From NCBI GenBank assembly GCA_023702235.1, contig JAMQCR010000001.1, forward strand, positions 3,658,001 to 3,722,000: a stretch of 64,000 nt of DNA, written 5' to 3'. This stretch comes from Neobacillus pocheonensis. GTDB lineage: Bacteria > Bacillota > Bacilli > Bacillales > Cytobacillaceae. Positions within the stretch are counted from its first letter, which is position 1. Each line of letters opens with the position of its first letter. Shown in pieces: positions 38,845-49,644 of this stretch. The notes under the pieces are model-generated. The model saw only the letters and a program-made list of their open reading frames with translations, made no database searches and had not been told where the DNA came from. The position numbers were made by a program, and so were the translations under genes.

Positions 38845-39357
38845 ATGGGCAAAAAAATCGCTACACTTCTAACAAACTTATTTGAAGATGTTGAGTACAC
38901 CGAACCAGCACAAGCCTTTAAAGAAGCTGGTCATGAAGTGATCACGATTGACAAACAGTCAGGCAACGAAGTCACCGGTAAAAAAGGCACATCTGTAAAA
39001 ATTGATAAAGCCATTAATGAAGTCAATCCTGCAGACTTTGATGCTTTGCTCATTCCTGGTGGATTCTCTCCTGACTTATTACGTGAAGATGATCGTTTTG
39101 GTGAATTTGCAAAAGCATTTATTCAAGATGAGAAGCCTATTTTTGCCATTTGTCACGGACCACAAGTGTTAATCGATACAGATCTTTTAAAAGGTGTCGA
39201 CATCACTGGTTATAAATCCATTCGCAACGATTTGAAAAATGCTGGTGCAAACTATAAAGATGAAGAAGTTGTCATCAGCAAAAATATTGTAACAAGTCGA
39301 GAACCAAAAGATATTCCCGCATTTAATCGTGAATCACTAAAACTTTTGGTTAAATAA
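38845..39357 (+). CDS. PfpI/YraA-family protein (second DJ-1 superfamily gene)
   Basis: Start at 38845 with AAGGAGG 11 nt upstream. 170 aa. MGKKIATLLTNLFEDVEYTE, LLIPGGFSPDLLRED, the Cys-His elbow FAICHGPQVLIDT and a C-terminal NIVTSREPKDIPAFNRESLK are typical of PfpI/YraA/YhbO. Relatives are general stress proteins reported as deglycase or peptidase; activity is debated. It lies 48 bp before an SDR gene, likely an operon. Confidence 0.92.
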   Translation: MGKKIATLLTNLFEDVEYTEPAQAFKEAGHEVITIDKQSGNEVTGKKGTSVKIDKAINEVNPADFDALLIPGGFSPDLLREDDRFGEFAKAFIQDEKPIFAICHGPQVLIDTDLLKGVDITGYKSIRNDLKNAGANYKDEEVVISKNIVTSREPKDIPAFNRESLKLLVK

Positions 39358-39405
39358 ACATAATGATGTAAACACTTAAGTGTAAGAATAAAGGAGGATA
39401 TAAAT

Positions 39406-40122
39406 TTGTCACTCAAAGGAAAAAGAGTGGTTATTTTAGGAGGCACATCTGGTATTGGTTTAGCTGCTGCCAAGGCGTTTCTCGATGAATCCGCTCAAAT
39501 CATTATTGCCAGCCGTTCTGCTTCAAAATTATCTGACGCAAAAGCAATGCTTGGTGGTAACGTAGAAGTTTATGAAATCGACTTTCGTAATGAGGAAAAG
39601 GTTTCTGACTTTTTTAAGCAGGTTGGAAATTTCGACCATCTAATTGTTACTGCAGGTGAAGGCGCAATGGGTCACTTTAGCGAACTGCCTGTTGCGACCG
39701 TAAGAGAAGCTTTTGATAGCAAGTTCTGGGGCCAGTATATTTCGGTCCATGCCGCTCTTCCATACTTGAATAATGAAAGCTCCATTACATTAACTTCTGG
39801 TGTATACGGGATACGCCCTCCTCAAGGTGCAACGACACTCGCTTCCATCAATTCAGCAATCGATGGATTAGTACGAAGCCTTTCAGTAGATCTGGCACCT
39901 ATCAGAGTAAATGTGGTATCACCTGGTATCGTTGATACTCCTCTTTACGGCGGAATACCAAAAGATCAACGACAAGATATGTATAATGGCATTGCCCAGC
40001 AATTACCTGTTGGGCGTGTTGCCCAGCCTGAAGATATAGCGGAAACCTATGTTTATTTAGCGAAAAATGGTTTTACAACTGGTACATCGGTACTTATCGA
40101 TGGTGGAGCTCATTTAATCTAA
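39406..40122 (+). CDS. SDR-family oxidoreductase lacking the Tyr-Lys dyad
   Basis: 238 aa, TTG start with AAAGGAGGA 8 nt upstream. Rossmann cofactor loop VVILGGTSGIGLAAA and a C-terminal NVVSPGIVDTPLY, GTSVLIDGGAHLI are present. After the catalytic-type Ser (TLTSGVYGIRPPQGATTLAS) the positions of the canonical YxxxK hold Thr and Ile, so ordinary SDR chemistry is doubtful. The NAG motif is also altered (VTAGEGAMGH). Probably cotranscribed with the PfpI gene. Confidence 0.88.
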   Translation: MSLKGKRVVILGGTSGIGLAAAKAFLDESAQIIIASRSASKLSDAKAMLGGNVEVYEIDFRNEEKVSDFFKQVGNFDHLIVTAGEGAMGHFSELPVATVREAFDSKFWGQYISVHAALPYLNNESSITLTSGVYGIRPPQGATTLASINSAIDGLVRSLSVDLAPIRVNVVSPGIVDTPLYGGIPKDQRQDMYNGIAQQLPVGRVAQPEDIAETYVYLAKNGFTTGTSVLIDGGAHLI

Positions 40123-40483
40123 TCCCGCGATATCAAATTCGACTGATTAATTGATTTAGAATAGAACTGATAGGGATGACTCAAAGTGTCAGATACTTTG
40201 AGTCATCCCTGCCTTTTTGTTTTTTTGTTACTAATAAAAGCAGAAATAACCACCTCAGCAACAAAGAATGATTTTATTGGTTTGTACTTTATACGACGTG
40301 ACATGAAAATTCTTCTTCTACAAGACACCAATATAGAAAAGAAAATAATGGAGATTTAAAAAATGCATTAGCCAATCGCGGTTTTTGAATTTCCTCTTAG
40401 GTTGTTAACTCCCTCATCAAGGGTCCAATCAAATTTTCTCAATGAGTTTAGTAAATGCTTAATCAAGTCTATTGAGATTATTT
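40123..40483. other. Intergenic region
   Basis: Strong terminator at 40172; otherwise AT-rich sequence without an open frame. Confidence 0.5.
40172..40221 (+). terminator. Terminator after the SDR gene
   Basis: AGGGATGACTCAAAGT and ACTTTGAGTCATCCCT form a 16-bp perfect stem with a 7-nt loop, followed by GCCTTTTTGTTTTTT. Confidence 0.9.
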
Positions 40484-40602
40484 TCAGTCAATCTTTGCTG
40501 CTTCAGCAATTGCTAAAACGTATTCTTCTTGCACTGCGTTTGGAATGGCGATGACGTTATTCGATCGGATCTTCCAAGCAAGAGCGCATTGTAATAGCTG
40601 GT
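40484..40602 (-). pseudogene. Aldo/keto reductase C-terminal scrap
   Basis: The minus strand reads CALAWKIRSNNVIAIPNAVQ, EEYVLAIAEAAKID-stop. This matches the C-terminal AKR pattern (QVALAWL--NVIAIPKAS--EHV-ENA-A). Confidence 0.55.
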
Positions 40603-40664
40603 TTATTTTTTAAAATGTCTCTTATTTTTTCTGCTAATTGGAAAAGCTAATTCAATCCAAAAGC

Positions 40665-40705
40665 TTCATTTACTTATGATAAGGTTCTTCATATCATGTT
40701 TGAAG
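40665..40705. repeat. Dispersed repeat R2, copy 3
   Basis: GCTTCATTTACTTATGATAA then GGTTCTTCAT; the GCTTCA start can pair with TGAAGC at 40701-40706. Confidence 0.45.
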
Positions 40706-40799
40706 CGAAATTTTTAAGTACCCTTGAAAGGGTTCCATATATTGGGCAAGGGATTTGGGAGTTGAGGGGTTTGAACCCTGTCCGACAATATCGGCTTCA

Positions 40800-41060
40800 A
40801 CGGGGCTTTTCGATGGAGAATATGACTGTCCAAAACGCCTTTTTCGGTTCTCCCACTTCGTTAAACAATAACGGCCAGTTTTTTCTTCCTTTTACGGGGG
40901 AATATTTCAACCAACTTGTCTTGTCTGTAACTCCCCAGAATGTGACACCCGAAATTAAATCCCGGTGTATTATTTTAGAAGAACTTCAAATATTCCTTTG
41001 CCCCTTACCACGTCCTGAGGCGTTAACTTTCTCAGTTCTTCAGGCGTTGGGAAAAGGCGT
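40800..41060 (-). pseudogene. GH10 endo-1,4-beta-xylanase, C-terminal scrap
   Basis: Minus-strand pieces read GKGIFEVLLK, then in another frame DLISGVTFWGVTDKTSWLKY, SPVKGRKNWPLLFNEVGEPK and KAFWTVI. The VTFWG-D--SW and WPLLF-E---K-AFW motifs are diagnostic of the end of glycoside hydrolase family 10. Two frame changes and no front domain. It directly adjoins the broken phnD-like gene. Confidence 0.7.
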
Positions 41061-41099
41061 AGTGTCGCCAATGAGCCTCTGCACATCAGGTTCGTTCTT

Positions 41100-41984
41100 A
41101 AATACTTGTCGCAGTTCAGGGAACACACGTCAACCCAACGATTTTGGTGGCCTTCCGGATCCTTGCCGATTTCAACAAAAGCGTCTTGGATTTTCTTTAC
41201 CCAATTCTTGTCCATATCAGAACGGACGGAAATTGTATCGTTTGGAATTTTTTGTGTGAATTTAATAATTTTTGTATCATTAAATACTGTTGGATAATCC
41301 TTTTTTCCAATATTTCTCGCATCTTGGAAAACTACCGCAGCATCTACATCACCATTCAAAAGAACGATGACGGCTTGGTCATGACCTTTAACGGTAACTC
41401 CTTGAACATCCTTGACAGGGTCAATCCCTGCATCCATTAAAGCAGCTGCTGGCCATACATATCCGGCAGAAGAAGTAACATCTTGGAATGCAATCTTTTT
41501 CCCTTTTAGGTCTTTAATGTCATTTATTTTGGAATCTTTTTTCACAATGAACTCTGATTTATACCAATCTACCAGATCTTTCGTAGGCTGCCGGTTTGGT
41601 CATCAACCCCGTAGCGTTGTGCTTGCAGCAATACATTTGCAGCACCTTTATCATGTGACATTACGTATGCGCAGTTGGCGGTAGGAAACCAATGTCTACT
41701 TTCTTTGATGCCATTGCTTCAATAATCGTGTTATAGTCGGTTGAAACACTAACTTTAACAGGTATACCGAGTTTATCGCCCAGAAGCTTTTCTAATGGTT
41801 TTGCTTTTGCTTCTAATGTACCCGCATTTTGTGATGGAACAAATTGTACAGTTAATGTTTTGGGAACATATCCGTTGGCATCTGATGCATTGTTTGAACT
41901 TTCCTTAGATGAGCATGCACTTAAAATACCGGCAGCTAGTGCCATTGACAATCCTATTGCCGCAAATTTTTTAAACTTGAACAT
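41100..41984 (-). pseudogene. phnD: PhnD-type phosphonate/phosphite ABC substrate-binding lipoprotein, broken
   Basis: ATG 41984 opens a lipoprotein signal with lipobox LAAGILSACSS, then LTVQFVPSQNAGTLEAKAKP and ASKKVDIGFLPPTA. After breaks near 41665 and 41595 it continues YVMSHDKGAANVLLQAQRYG, then LVDWYKSEFIVKKDSKINDI, FQDVTSSAGYVWPAAALMDA, GVTVKGHDQAVIVLLNGDVD and NWVKKIQDAFVEIGKDPEG. One break fits GGG read as GG. The normal C-terminus is missing: after ~41160 the sequence passes into other material and a xylanase scrap. No ABC permease or ATPase genes are adjacent. Confidence 0.82.
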
Positions 41985-42160
41985 TTGTTACCCCCATAAT
42001 GAATAAATTTCTGTTGCAAGAGAAAGCTTAACATAAAAATGTCAAATTTCTGTAAATTATTTGTAAACTATTATCCAATTTAGTATTTTTTTGTGATTTT
42101 TATTTCATAACCCCCTATAATTAATACTAAATTAAATAGTGGAAAAGGCAGGTCAAAGAA

Positions 42161-43746
42161 GTGAAAAATCCAAAAGATCAATGTGAGTTGGTCATTCTTG
42201 AAACAAGTGATATTCATGGGAATGTTTACCCAATAAACTATGGAAATAATAAGGAAATAAATGCAGGTATAGCAAAAATTGCAAATCTTATAAACGAAGA
42301 GAAAAAAATAGCTGATTATACAATGCTAATCGATAATGGGGATGTCATTCAAGGAACTCCATTAACCTATTACTTTGCAAAATTCCTTCCCGCGAAAAAA
42401 AATCCGATGATCAGCATTTTAAATCACTTGCATTATGATGCGGCGGTAATTGGAAATCATGAGTTCAATTATGGAATGAGTTTGCTAAATAAATCTGTAA
42501 ACGAATCCAATTTCCCCTGGATTTCCGCTAATATTATCGATGAAGAAAAGAACCAGCCAGCATTCGGGCCGCCGTATTTTATAAAGAATTTTCCGAATGG
42601 GCTGCGAATTGCTGTGTTAGGTGTAACTACCCATTACATCCCAAATTGGGAGAATCCAAGTCATATTAAGGCTTAAAATTTGAAGATGCTTTTGAAACTG
42701 CAAAAAAATGGGGCAAATATATACGAGAAAATGAAAACTATGATTTATTAGTCGTTTCCTACCATGGGGGATTTGAAAGAGATCTATCATCAGGAGAACC
42801 AACTGAATCATTAACCGGTGAAAATCAGGGCTACCAAATATGCCATGATATTGAAGGAATAGATGTACTCCTAACAGGCCATCAACACCGAAGAATTGGC
42901 TCTAATGTTAATGGAATAACCGTCGTTCAGCCTGGATTTAATGGACAGGTTTTGGGAAAAGTTAAACTTCAATTTCAACTTCAAAATGAAAAGTGGAAAT
43001 TAGTAAGTAAATCGTCTGATCTATTAGAAGTGGAAGATACAACGGCAGCTCAAAGAGATGTCTTGGAGTTAGCTAAAGAGTTCGAAAAGCAAACGCAGGA
43101 GTGGCTGGATCAGCCAATCGGGAAAATTATCGGAAACATGTCGATCGAAAATGCCTTTGATGTAAGAATCGCGGACCATCCATTAATTGAATTTATCAAT
43201 AAAGTTCAAATGGCGGCTGGAGCGGTTGACATCTCCAACACTGCCCTCTTTCACAATGAATCACCCGGGTTCTCTGAACATGTAACCATGAGGGATATTG
43301 TGTCTAATTATATTTATCCAAATACATTAAAGGTTATCCGCATCTCCGGACAAGATATAAAAGATGCATTGGAAAAATCGGCAACCTATTTCATTTTGGA
43401 TAAAAAGAAGGAAATCAGGGTAAACCCCACGTTTGTTGAGCCTAAGCCCCAACATTACAACTATGATATGTGGGAAGGTATTGAATACGAATTAAATATT
43501 TCGAAACCGGTTGGGTCCCGAGTAGAAAAACTGACCCGCCATGGAAAGCCGCTCAGTCTCAATGGACAATATGATGTCGTCATGAATAACTATCGAGCGG
43601 GCGGCGGCGGTGACTACGAAATGTTTAAAGATAAACCGGTTATCAAAGAAATTCAGACAGATATGACAGAACTGCTTTCCGATTATTTTCTCAAAAGAAA
43701 AACTGTAGAAGCAAGCTGTAATCATAATTGGAAAGTAACCCGGTAA
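42161..43746 (+). pseudogene. Bifunctional metallophosphatase/5'-nucleotidase (UshA-like), one-base frameshift
   Basis: Start GTG 42161. Front frame: LETSDIHGNVYP (metal site), IDNGDVIQGTP, VIGNHEFNYG. At 42670 AAGGCT should be AAGGGCT, restoring GLKFEDAFETAKKWGKYIRE, VVSYHGGFERD and LLTGHQHRRIG. The C-terminal substrate domain has FNGQVLGKVKLQF, FHNESPGFSEHVTMRDIVSN, YPNTLKVIRISGQDIKDALE and NNYRAGGGGDYEMFKDKPV. About 528 aa. No signal peptide, unlike secreted UshA/YfkN forms. Possibly functional if the indel is an error. Confidence 0.88.
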
Positions 43747-43892
43747 CAAATCAAACATGAGGAAATGCGGAATACTGAAGCACTTCCTTGTTGTTTTTCA
43801 CCTTCTTGTTACCTTTATCTCATTTTTTTGTGCTTCATGGTAACGAGATATAGTTTTATTCGTAAAATGGAAATCCACCTGCCTGGGCATAT

Positions 43893-44666
43893 TTAAGTCC
43901 TCTTTTTAAGCCAGTCATTAAATTCGACGGCAACAATCCGTTCCCCTGTGATTCCCTCAGCACGAGGTGATGCTAAATACACAATTGGCTCGGACATAAC
44001 TTTCGGATACAATAATTGAAATTGGGATTCTTCTCTAATTTCATCCGGGATCATTCCTGTGACCGTGGCACCACCCGGTAAAAGCATATTCACCATAATG
44101 CCGTACTCTTTTAAATCCTCTGCCATGATGTATGATAGAGATTCCGTGGCAGCCCTTGATGGACCATATGGAATAAATCCCTTTCTCTTCATCGTTTCAT
44201 GGTTCATGGAAATATTAATGATCCGCCCTTTTCCTTGTTCGATCATAAGAGGGGCAAAACCCCTGGATACAAGGAAATAGCCGGTAAGATTTGTATCAAT
44301 TAAATCCCGAAACCCCTCTGGTGTAACTTTGAAAAAAGGCTGAGTCTCAACCAAAAAACGCGGGTTTACTGTTCTCATTCCAATTCCTGCATTATTGACG
44401 AGAACATCCAGCTTGCCCCACTCTCTTTTAATCCATTGGACAGCCTCTTCAACCGATTGTTCCGACCGAACATCCAAAGGTATCCCAAAAGCAGGATAAC
44501 CTTCTTGCTTAAAACGGTCTACTGCTTCATCCAGTTTGCCCCCTGGTCTGGCAGCCAACGCCACCGTTGCCCCGGACTGAAGCAGCGCTTCAGCCATAGA
44601 AAATCCAAGACCGCTGGAAGCTCCTGTTACGAGGACATGTATATTTTGCAGTTCTTTTGTACTCAT
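43893..44666 (-). CDS. SDR-family oxidoreductase, YxxxR variant
   Basis: 257 aa. Cofactor loop VLVTGASSGLGFSMA, DVR-E motif and NNAGIGM are present. The active site has Ser (NISMNHETM) and Tyr, but the following position reads YGPSR: Arg replaces the usual Lys. C-terminal MLLPGGATVTGMIPDEI. GGAGGAA lies before ATG 44666. It sits 27 bp downstream of the namA-like gene on the same strand and probably shares its mRNA. Confidence 0.9.
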   Translation of the reverse strand: MSTKELQNIHVLVTGASSGLGFSMAEALLQSGATVALAARPGGKLDEAVDRFKQEGYPAFGIPLDVRSEQSVEEAVQWIKREWGKLDVLVNNAGIGMRTVNPRFLVETQPFFKVTPEGFRDLIDTNLTGYFLVSRGFAPLMIEQGKGRIINISMNHETMKRKGFIPYGPSRAATESLSYIMAEDLKEYGIMVNMLLPGGATVTGMIPDEIREESQFQLLYPKVMSEPIVYLASPRAEGITGERIVAVEFNDWLKKRT

Positions 44667-44693
44667 GAGAATGTTCCTCCATGAAGTTATCGA

Positions 44694-45722
<1,029 letters not shown>

Positions 45723-45902
45723 TTAAACACCTCGATATATTTTGTCTTTTACACAAGTATTCTAAGCCTTTTGTTTGCTTTTATACTGTTTGGGTATTCT
45801 AAATCTTCTTCCCATACCATGTCAAATAAAAGGTTTCTACAACATGATTTTGCATTTGTCTACAAGAAAAAGCCACAAGTATTTAAGGCTTTTGATATAT
45901 AA

Positions 45903-46268
45903 CTATTTTATTGATTCACTGCTATTTGGCAGATTCCCAATTACATTTTCCATATAGTTTTTACCCCACTGATACATGGAATCAAGGATCGGCATTAAGC
46001 TTTCTCCTTGTTCAGTCAGTGAATATTCTACTTTCGGCGGAACAACAGGATAAACTTTCCTTTCAACAATGAGGTCTTCTTCCAATTCACGTAATTGATT
46101 AACAAGCATTCTTTGCGTAATGCCTGGAATGAGTGCCTTTAGTTCACCAAAGCGTTTTGTTCCTTTCTTGCCTAAATGCCACAAAATAAGCATTTTCCAT
46201 TTTCCTCCAATAACAGAAAGTGTCAATTCTTTTTCGCAGTTAAAGGTTCTTTCTTGAGCTAGTGACAT
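45903..46268 (-). CDS. hxlR: HxlR transcriptional activator of hxlAB
   Basis: 121 aa winged-helix protein: [53 protein letters not shown]. Divergent from hxlA with 215 bp between starts, the arrangement known from B. subtilis, where HxlR activates hxlAB in response to formaldehyde. Conserved Cys near residue 11 corresponds to the Cys implicated in formaldehyde sensing. It is a paralog of the regulator at 37968. Confidence 0.92.
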   Translation of the reverse strand: MSLAQERTFNCEKELTLSVIGGKWKMLILWHLGKKGTKRFGELKALIPGITQRMLVNQLRELEEDLIVERKVYPVVPPKVEYSLTEQGESLMPILDSMYQWGKNYMENVIGNLPNSSESIK

Positions 46269-46483
46269 TCATTTCACCTCCACACCTAATATAACACTTA
46301 GTATACTTTTTGACACTATGTATAAATAAAGTGCGTACTTTCTAAAATTAAACATAGCAATTATACTTACCACTATACCAGTGTTAGAAACATTGGTTAC
46401 AGTTGCCGGGTGAAATGAAAGTGTTCCATGGGCATTAATAATATTGTGTAACAAATAGAAAAATCATTAGGAGTGAAATATAG
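46269..46483. promoter_or_regulatory. hxlR-hxlA divergent control region
   Basis: Between 46285 and 46345, TAGTATACTTTTTGACAC is followed by TATGTATAAATAAAGTGCG and TACTTTC, giving repeated (G)TATACTTT / GTACTTTC elements suited to tandem HxlR sites. Exact boxes are inferred, not confirmed. AGGAGTGAAATATAG precedes the hxlA ATG. Confidence 0.45.
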
Positions 46484-47134
46484 ATGGAATTACAATTAGC
46501 TTTAGATTTAGTCAATATTCCAGAAGCAATTCAATTGGTAAAAGAAGTGGAAGATCATATTGATATTGTTGAAATCGGGACACCGGTTGTCATCAATGAA
46601 GGCCTCCATGCGGTCAAGGCTATGAAAGAAGCATTCCCTAATTTAAAGGTATTAGCAGACCTGAAGATCATGGATGCAGCGGGATATGAAGTAATGAAAG
46701 CTTCTGAAGCAGGGGCTGATATCATTACGATCCTCGCTACAGCTGAGGATGAATCCATTAAAGGTGCAGTGGAAGAAGCGAAAAAACAAGGCAAAAAAAT
46801 CCTTGTGGACATGATCGCCGTAAAAGACCTTGCAGCACGCGCTAAAGAGTTGGATGCAATGGGTGTCGATTATATTTGTGTTCACACTGGTTATGATTTA
46901 CAAGCAATTGGAAAAAATTCATTTGAAGATCTACAAACCATTAAAGGTGTTGTAAAAAGCGCGAAAACCGCGATCGCTGGCGGCATTAAATTAGAAACAC
47001 TTTCAGAAGCAATTAAAGCACAACCAGATCTCATCATTGTGGGCGGCGGTATTACTGGACAAGCTGATAAAAGGGGCGCTGCTGCAAAAATGCAGCAAAT
47101 GATGAAAGAAGAAACGGCTGCAATCGTACACTAA
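46484..47134 (+). CDS. hxlA: 3-hexulose-6-phosphate synthase
   Basis: 216 aa, full length. It condenses formaldehyde with ribulose 5-phosphate (ribulose monophosphate pathway). OMP decarboxylase-like TIM barrel: LQLALDLVNIPEAIQLVKEV, DIVEIGTPVVINEG, VLADLKIMDAAGYEV (catalytic D-K-D), GADIITILATAEDESIK, VHTGYDLQA and AGGIKLETL, IIVGGGITG. The hxlB start lies 2 nt after its stop, so translation is coupled. Confidence 0.96.
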   Translation: MELQLALDLVNIPEAIQLVKEVEDHIDIVEIGTPVVINEGLHAVKAMKEAFPNLKVLADLKIMDAAGYEVMKASEAGADIITILATAEDESIKGAVEEAKKQGKKILVDMIAVKDLAARAKELDAMGVDYICVHTGYDLQAIGKNSFEDLQTIKGVVKSAKTAIAGGIKLETLSEAIKAQPDLIIVGGGITGQADKRGAAAKMQQMMKEETAAIVH

Positions 47135-47136
47135 AA

Positions 47137-47694
47137 ATGCAAACTTCACAATTTTTAGAAGAAATTATCAAAGAACTGAGCCGCTCTGTTCCTTTAATTT
47201 CTGATATAGAAGCCGAAAATCTGGTCAACGGTATTCTCGAATCAAACAAAGTTTTTGTAGCTGGTGCCGGCAGATCTGGATTTATGGCAAAATCCTTTGC
47301 CATGAGAATGATGCATATGGGAATTGATTCCTATGTAATAGGTGAAACGGTAACCCCCAATTTTGAAAAAGATGATATCTTAATTCTTGGATCAGGATCT
47401 GGTGAGTCGAAAAGCCTTGTCTCCATTGCTGAAAAAGCAAAAAGCATTGGAGGAAAAATTGCCGCTGTAACCATATTCCCTGAATCCGCAATTGGACATT
47501 TAGCAGATATTACCATTAAATTACCTGGATCTCCCAAAGATCAATCAGCGGGAGATTATCAAACCATCCAGCCAATGGGCTTACTATTTGAGCAAACCCT
47601 TTTGCTTTTTTATGACGCCGTCATATTAAGGTTTATGGAGAAAAAGGGATTAGATACAAATAAGATGTATGGCAGGCACGCCAATCTTGAATAA
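47137..47694 (+). CDS. hxlB: 6-phospho-3-hexuloisomerase
   Basis: 185 aa SIS-domain protein. It isomerises hexulose 6-phosphate to fructose 6-phosphate, completing formaldehyde fixation. VFVAGAGRSGFMAKSFAMRM, LILGSGSGESKSLV and PGSPKDQSAGDYQTIQPMGL, then FEQTLLLFYDAVILRFMEKK, are typical. No independent ribosome binding site, in line with coupling to hxlA. Confidence 0.96.
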   Translation: MQTSQFLEEIIKELSRSVPLISDIEAENLVNGILESNKVFVAGAGRSGFMAKSFAMRMMHMGIDSYVIGETVTPNFEKDDILILGSGSGESKSLVSIAEKAKSIGGKIAAVTIFPESAIGHLADITIKLPGSPKDQSAGDYQTIQPMGLLFEQTLLLFYDAVILRFMEKKGLDTNKMYGRHANLE

Positions 47695-47700
47695 TAAATC

Positions 47701-47746
47701 ATCAGACAGACTGCAACGGGTAAAAAACTTTGCAGTCTGTCTGATT
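47701..47746 (+). terminator. Terminator-like hairpin after hxlAB
   Basis: ATCAGACAGACTGCA and TGCAGTCTGTCTGAT form a perfect 15-bp stem around a 16-nt loop; only a weak T-run follows. Confidence 0.7.
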
Positions 47747-47775
47747 ACCATAAATCTCTATTGAGGAATGATACT

Positions 47776-48491
47776 ATGAATTCTCTAAAAGGAAAAACAG
47801 CTTTAATTACCGGAGCAGGAAGAGGAATTGGACGCTCTACAGCATTAGCTTTAGCAAGGAAGGAGTTAATCTCGGTTTAATTGGTTTAACAATGGCCAAT
47901 CTTGAAAAGTTAACCGCTGAATTAGAGCAATTTGATATCAATGTTTCAGCAGCAACAGCAAATGTAGCTGATCTAGAAGCAGTCCACCATGCAGTTGAAC
48001 ATATCAAATCTGACCTTGGTCCTATCGATATACTGATTAATAATGCAGGAATCGCAAAGTTTGGAGGCTTTCTTGAGTTAACTCCAGAAGAATGGGAAAA
48101 CATTATCAGAGTAAATCTGATGGGTGTATATAATGTAACGAGAGAAGTTTTACCCGGTATGATCGAAAGAAAGTCAGGAGATATCGTCAATATTTCATCA
48201 ACCGCTGGCCAAAAAGGCGCCCCTGTAACAAGTGCCTACAGTGCATCTAAATTTGCAGTTTTAGGTCTGACAGAATCATTATTGATGGAAGTAAGAAAGC
48301 ATAATATTCGTGTAACTGCTTTAACGCCAAGTACAGTAGCAACAGATTTGGCCATTGAGACGAACCTGATCTCTGGAAATCCTGAAAATGTAATGCACCC
48401 TGAAGATCTTGCAGAGCTTCTCGTAGCCGGGTTAAAACTTAATCGAAGAGTATTTGTCAAAACCGCAGGACTATGGTCAACAAATCCATAA
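47776..48491 (+). pseudogene. yoxD: YoxD-type 3-ketoacyl-ACP reductase-like SDR, one-base frameshift
   Basis: ATG 47776 opens [21 protein letters not shown] missing A at ~47858 (GCAAGGAAGG, expected GCAAAGGAAGG) shifts the frame; afterwards the sequence continues to [41 protein letters not shown] (Ser-Tyr-Lys intact), [15 protein letters not shown] and the YoxD-like end [11 protein letters not shown]. About 239 aa when repaired, the same as B. subtilis YoxD. Confidence 0.9.
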
Positions 48492-48568
48492 TAAAAATAA
48501 ATATTTTTGGTTATAAAAAAGACTGAGAAAAGTCGTTTTACCTTCTTTTTACATCAGTCTTTTACGTC

Positions 48569-48852
48569 AATCAATTGCTTTTAATTTATACACTTCTCGA
48601 CTGGAAACAAGATCCTAAGTATTTGCTCGGTATTGTTGATAATGTTCAGTCTGACTATGATTTACTATCGCTTCGTTATTTTCCCACTCTTCATATAGAA
48701 CAAATGTATTATCTTCTATAGATTTATGAAGATTATACTGTATGCAGCCATTTTCTTGTCTCGAAGCTTCTTGCCTTTTTTAACTCCGATAACAATTGTG
48801 CTTCAAGACTTTCTTTTGGTTTTAAAACTGCTGTAACAATGATAGAACCCAT
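48569..48852 (-). pseudogene. ABM-domain monooxygenase, frameshifted
   Basis: GAAGGAGATGG precedes ATG 48852. It reads MGSIIVTAVLKPKESLEAQL, then after a shift near 48770 CIQYNLHKSIEDNTFVLYEE and WENNEAIVNHSQTEHYQQYR. The normal ABM order is complete; an in-frame stop follows the final helix. A distant relative of the 17769 gene. Confidence 0.7.
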
Positions 48853-49015
48853 AAATTCCATCTCCTTCATTTCATCATCACTTATAGGGGGAGCAGTTTA
48901 ACTGTTTCAAGGTTTTCCAAGCGCTCAATCATGTCATTCCAGACTTTCGGCTTGTTCGGCATAGTCGCCGATCCTGATCAAAAACGTAAAATTCCTTTCG
49001 ATACATACTTCACCC

Positions 49016-49294
49016 TCATTTCCAATCCGGATAGAGATCTGTTCTTCGATCCCTCCAGGTTGTCACTTCTCCTTTTTCACGAACTTGATATAACAATTCC
49101 AAATCGAGATCAGCAGTCACAATCATATCCTGATTGAGTTCCCCTTCCGCAAGGATACCCCGTGGCGGAGAAGCATTCGTTCCGTTAACCTCCTTTTGTA
49201 CAAGTCTTGTTCCGCAGGATGTGCAGAATTTACTGTTTTTTTCTATCGGTGCATATGGTATCTCTTTAGAAGGTATCACTACCTCATGCGGCAA
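49016..49294 (-). pseudogene. Carbon-nitrogen hydrolase (nitrilase family) C-terminal scrap
   Basis: ILAEGELNQDMIVTADLDLE, LLYQVREKGEVTTWRDRRTD-LYPDWK matches the C-terminal end of nitrilase-superfamily enzymes (VI-ADLDLE---VR----W-DRR-DLY). The N-terminal part of this frame (KNSKFCTSCGTRLVQKEVNG) does not look like a nitrilase, so two scraps are fused. No catalytic Glu-Lys-Cys remains. Confidence 0.55.
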
Positions 49295-49644
49295 CAGTTC
49301 TCTCGTTTCGACCCTATGCCAAAACAGTAGTTCGCTTAACTAGCGGTGCATAAAACAGTTCTCTAGCCTTAACCCAACATGGCTTTTAAGGCGGAGCTCC
49401 TTTTGAAAGATAAAAAAATAAGGTTTCCAGCAATCGGTGATTGTTACCGAAAGTATGAAAACCTTTGATTTCAAGCCACTTCTAGGCTTATTTATTTATC
49501 TTTGCTACTCTATGCTATTTCTTTACCTTCACTAAAACACAAAATAATATATTCCAATGAGTATATTACTTCCATTTTGCGCATACATCCGAAAATGAAC
49601 CTTGCTTGTAACTGACTAAGGTTCCTTCTTAGGACTATTAACCC

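Noticed and set aside
40696..41440. Plus-strand ORFs of 187 and 98 aa
   Set aside because: Antisense to readable xylanase and phnD sequence on the minus strand.
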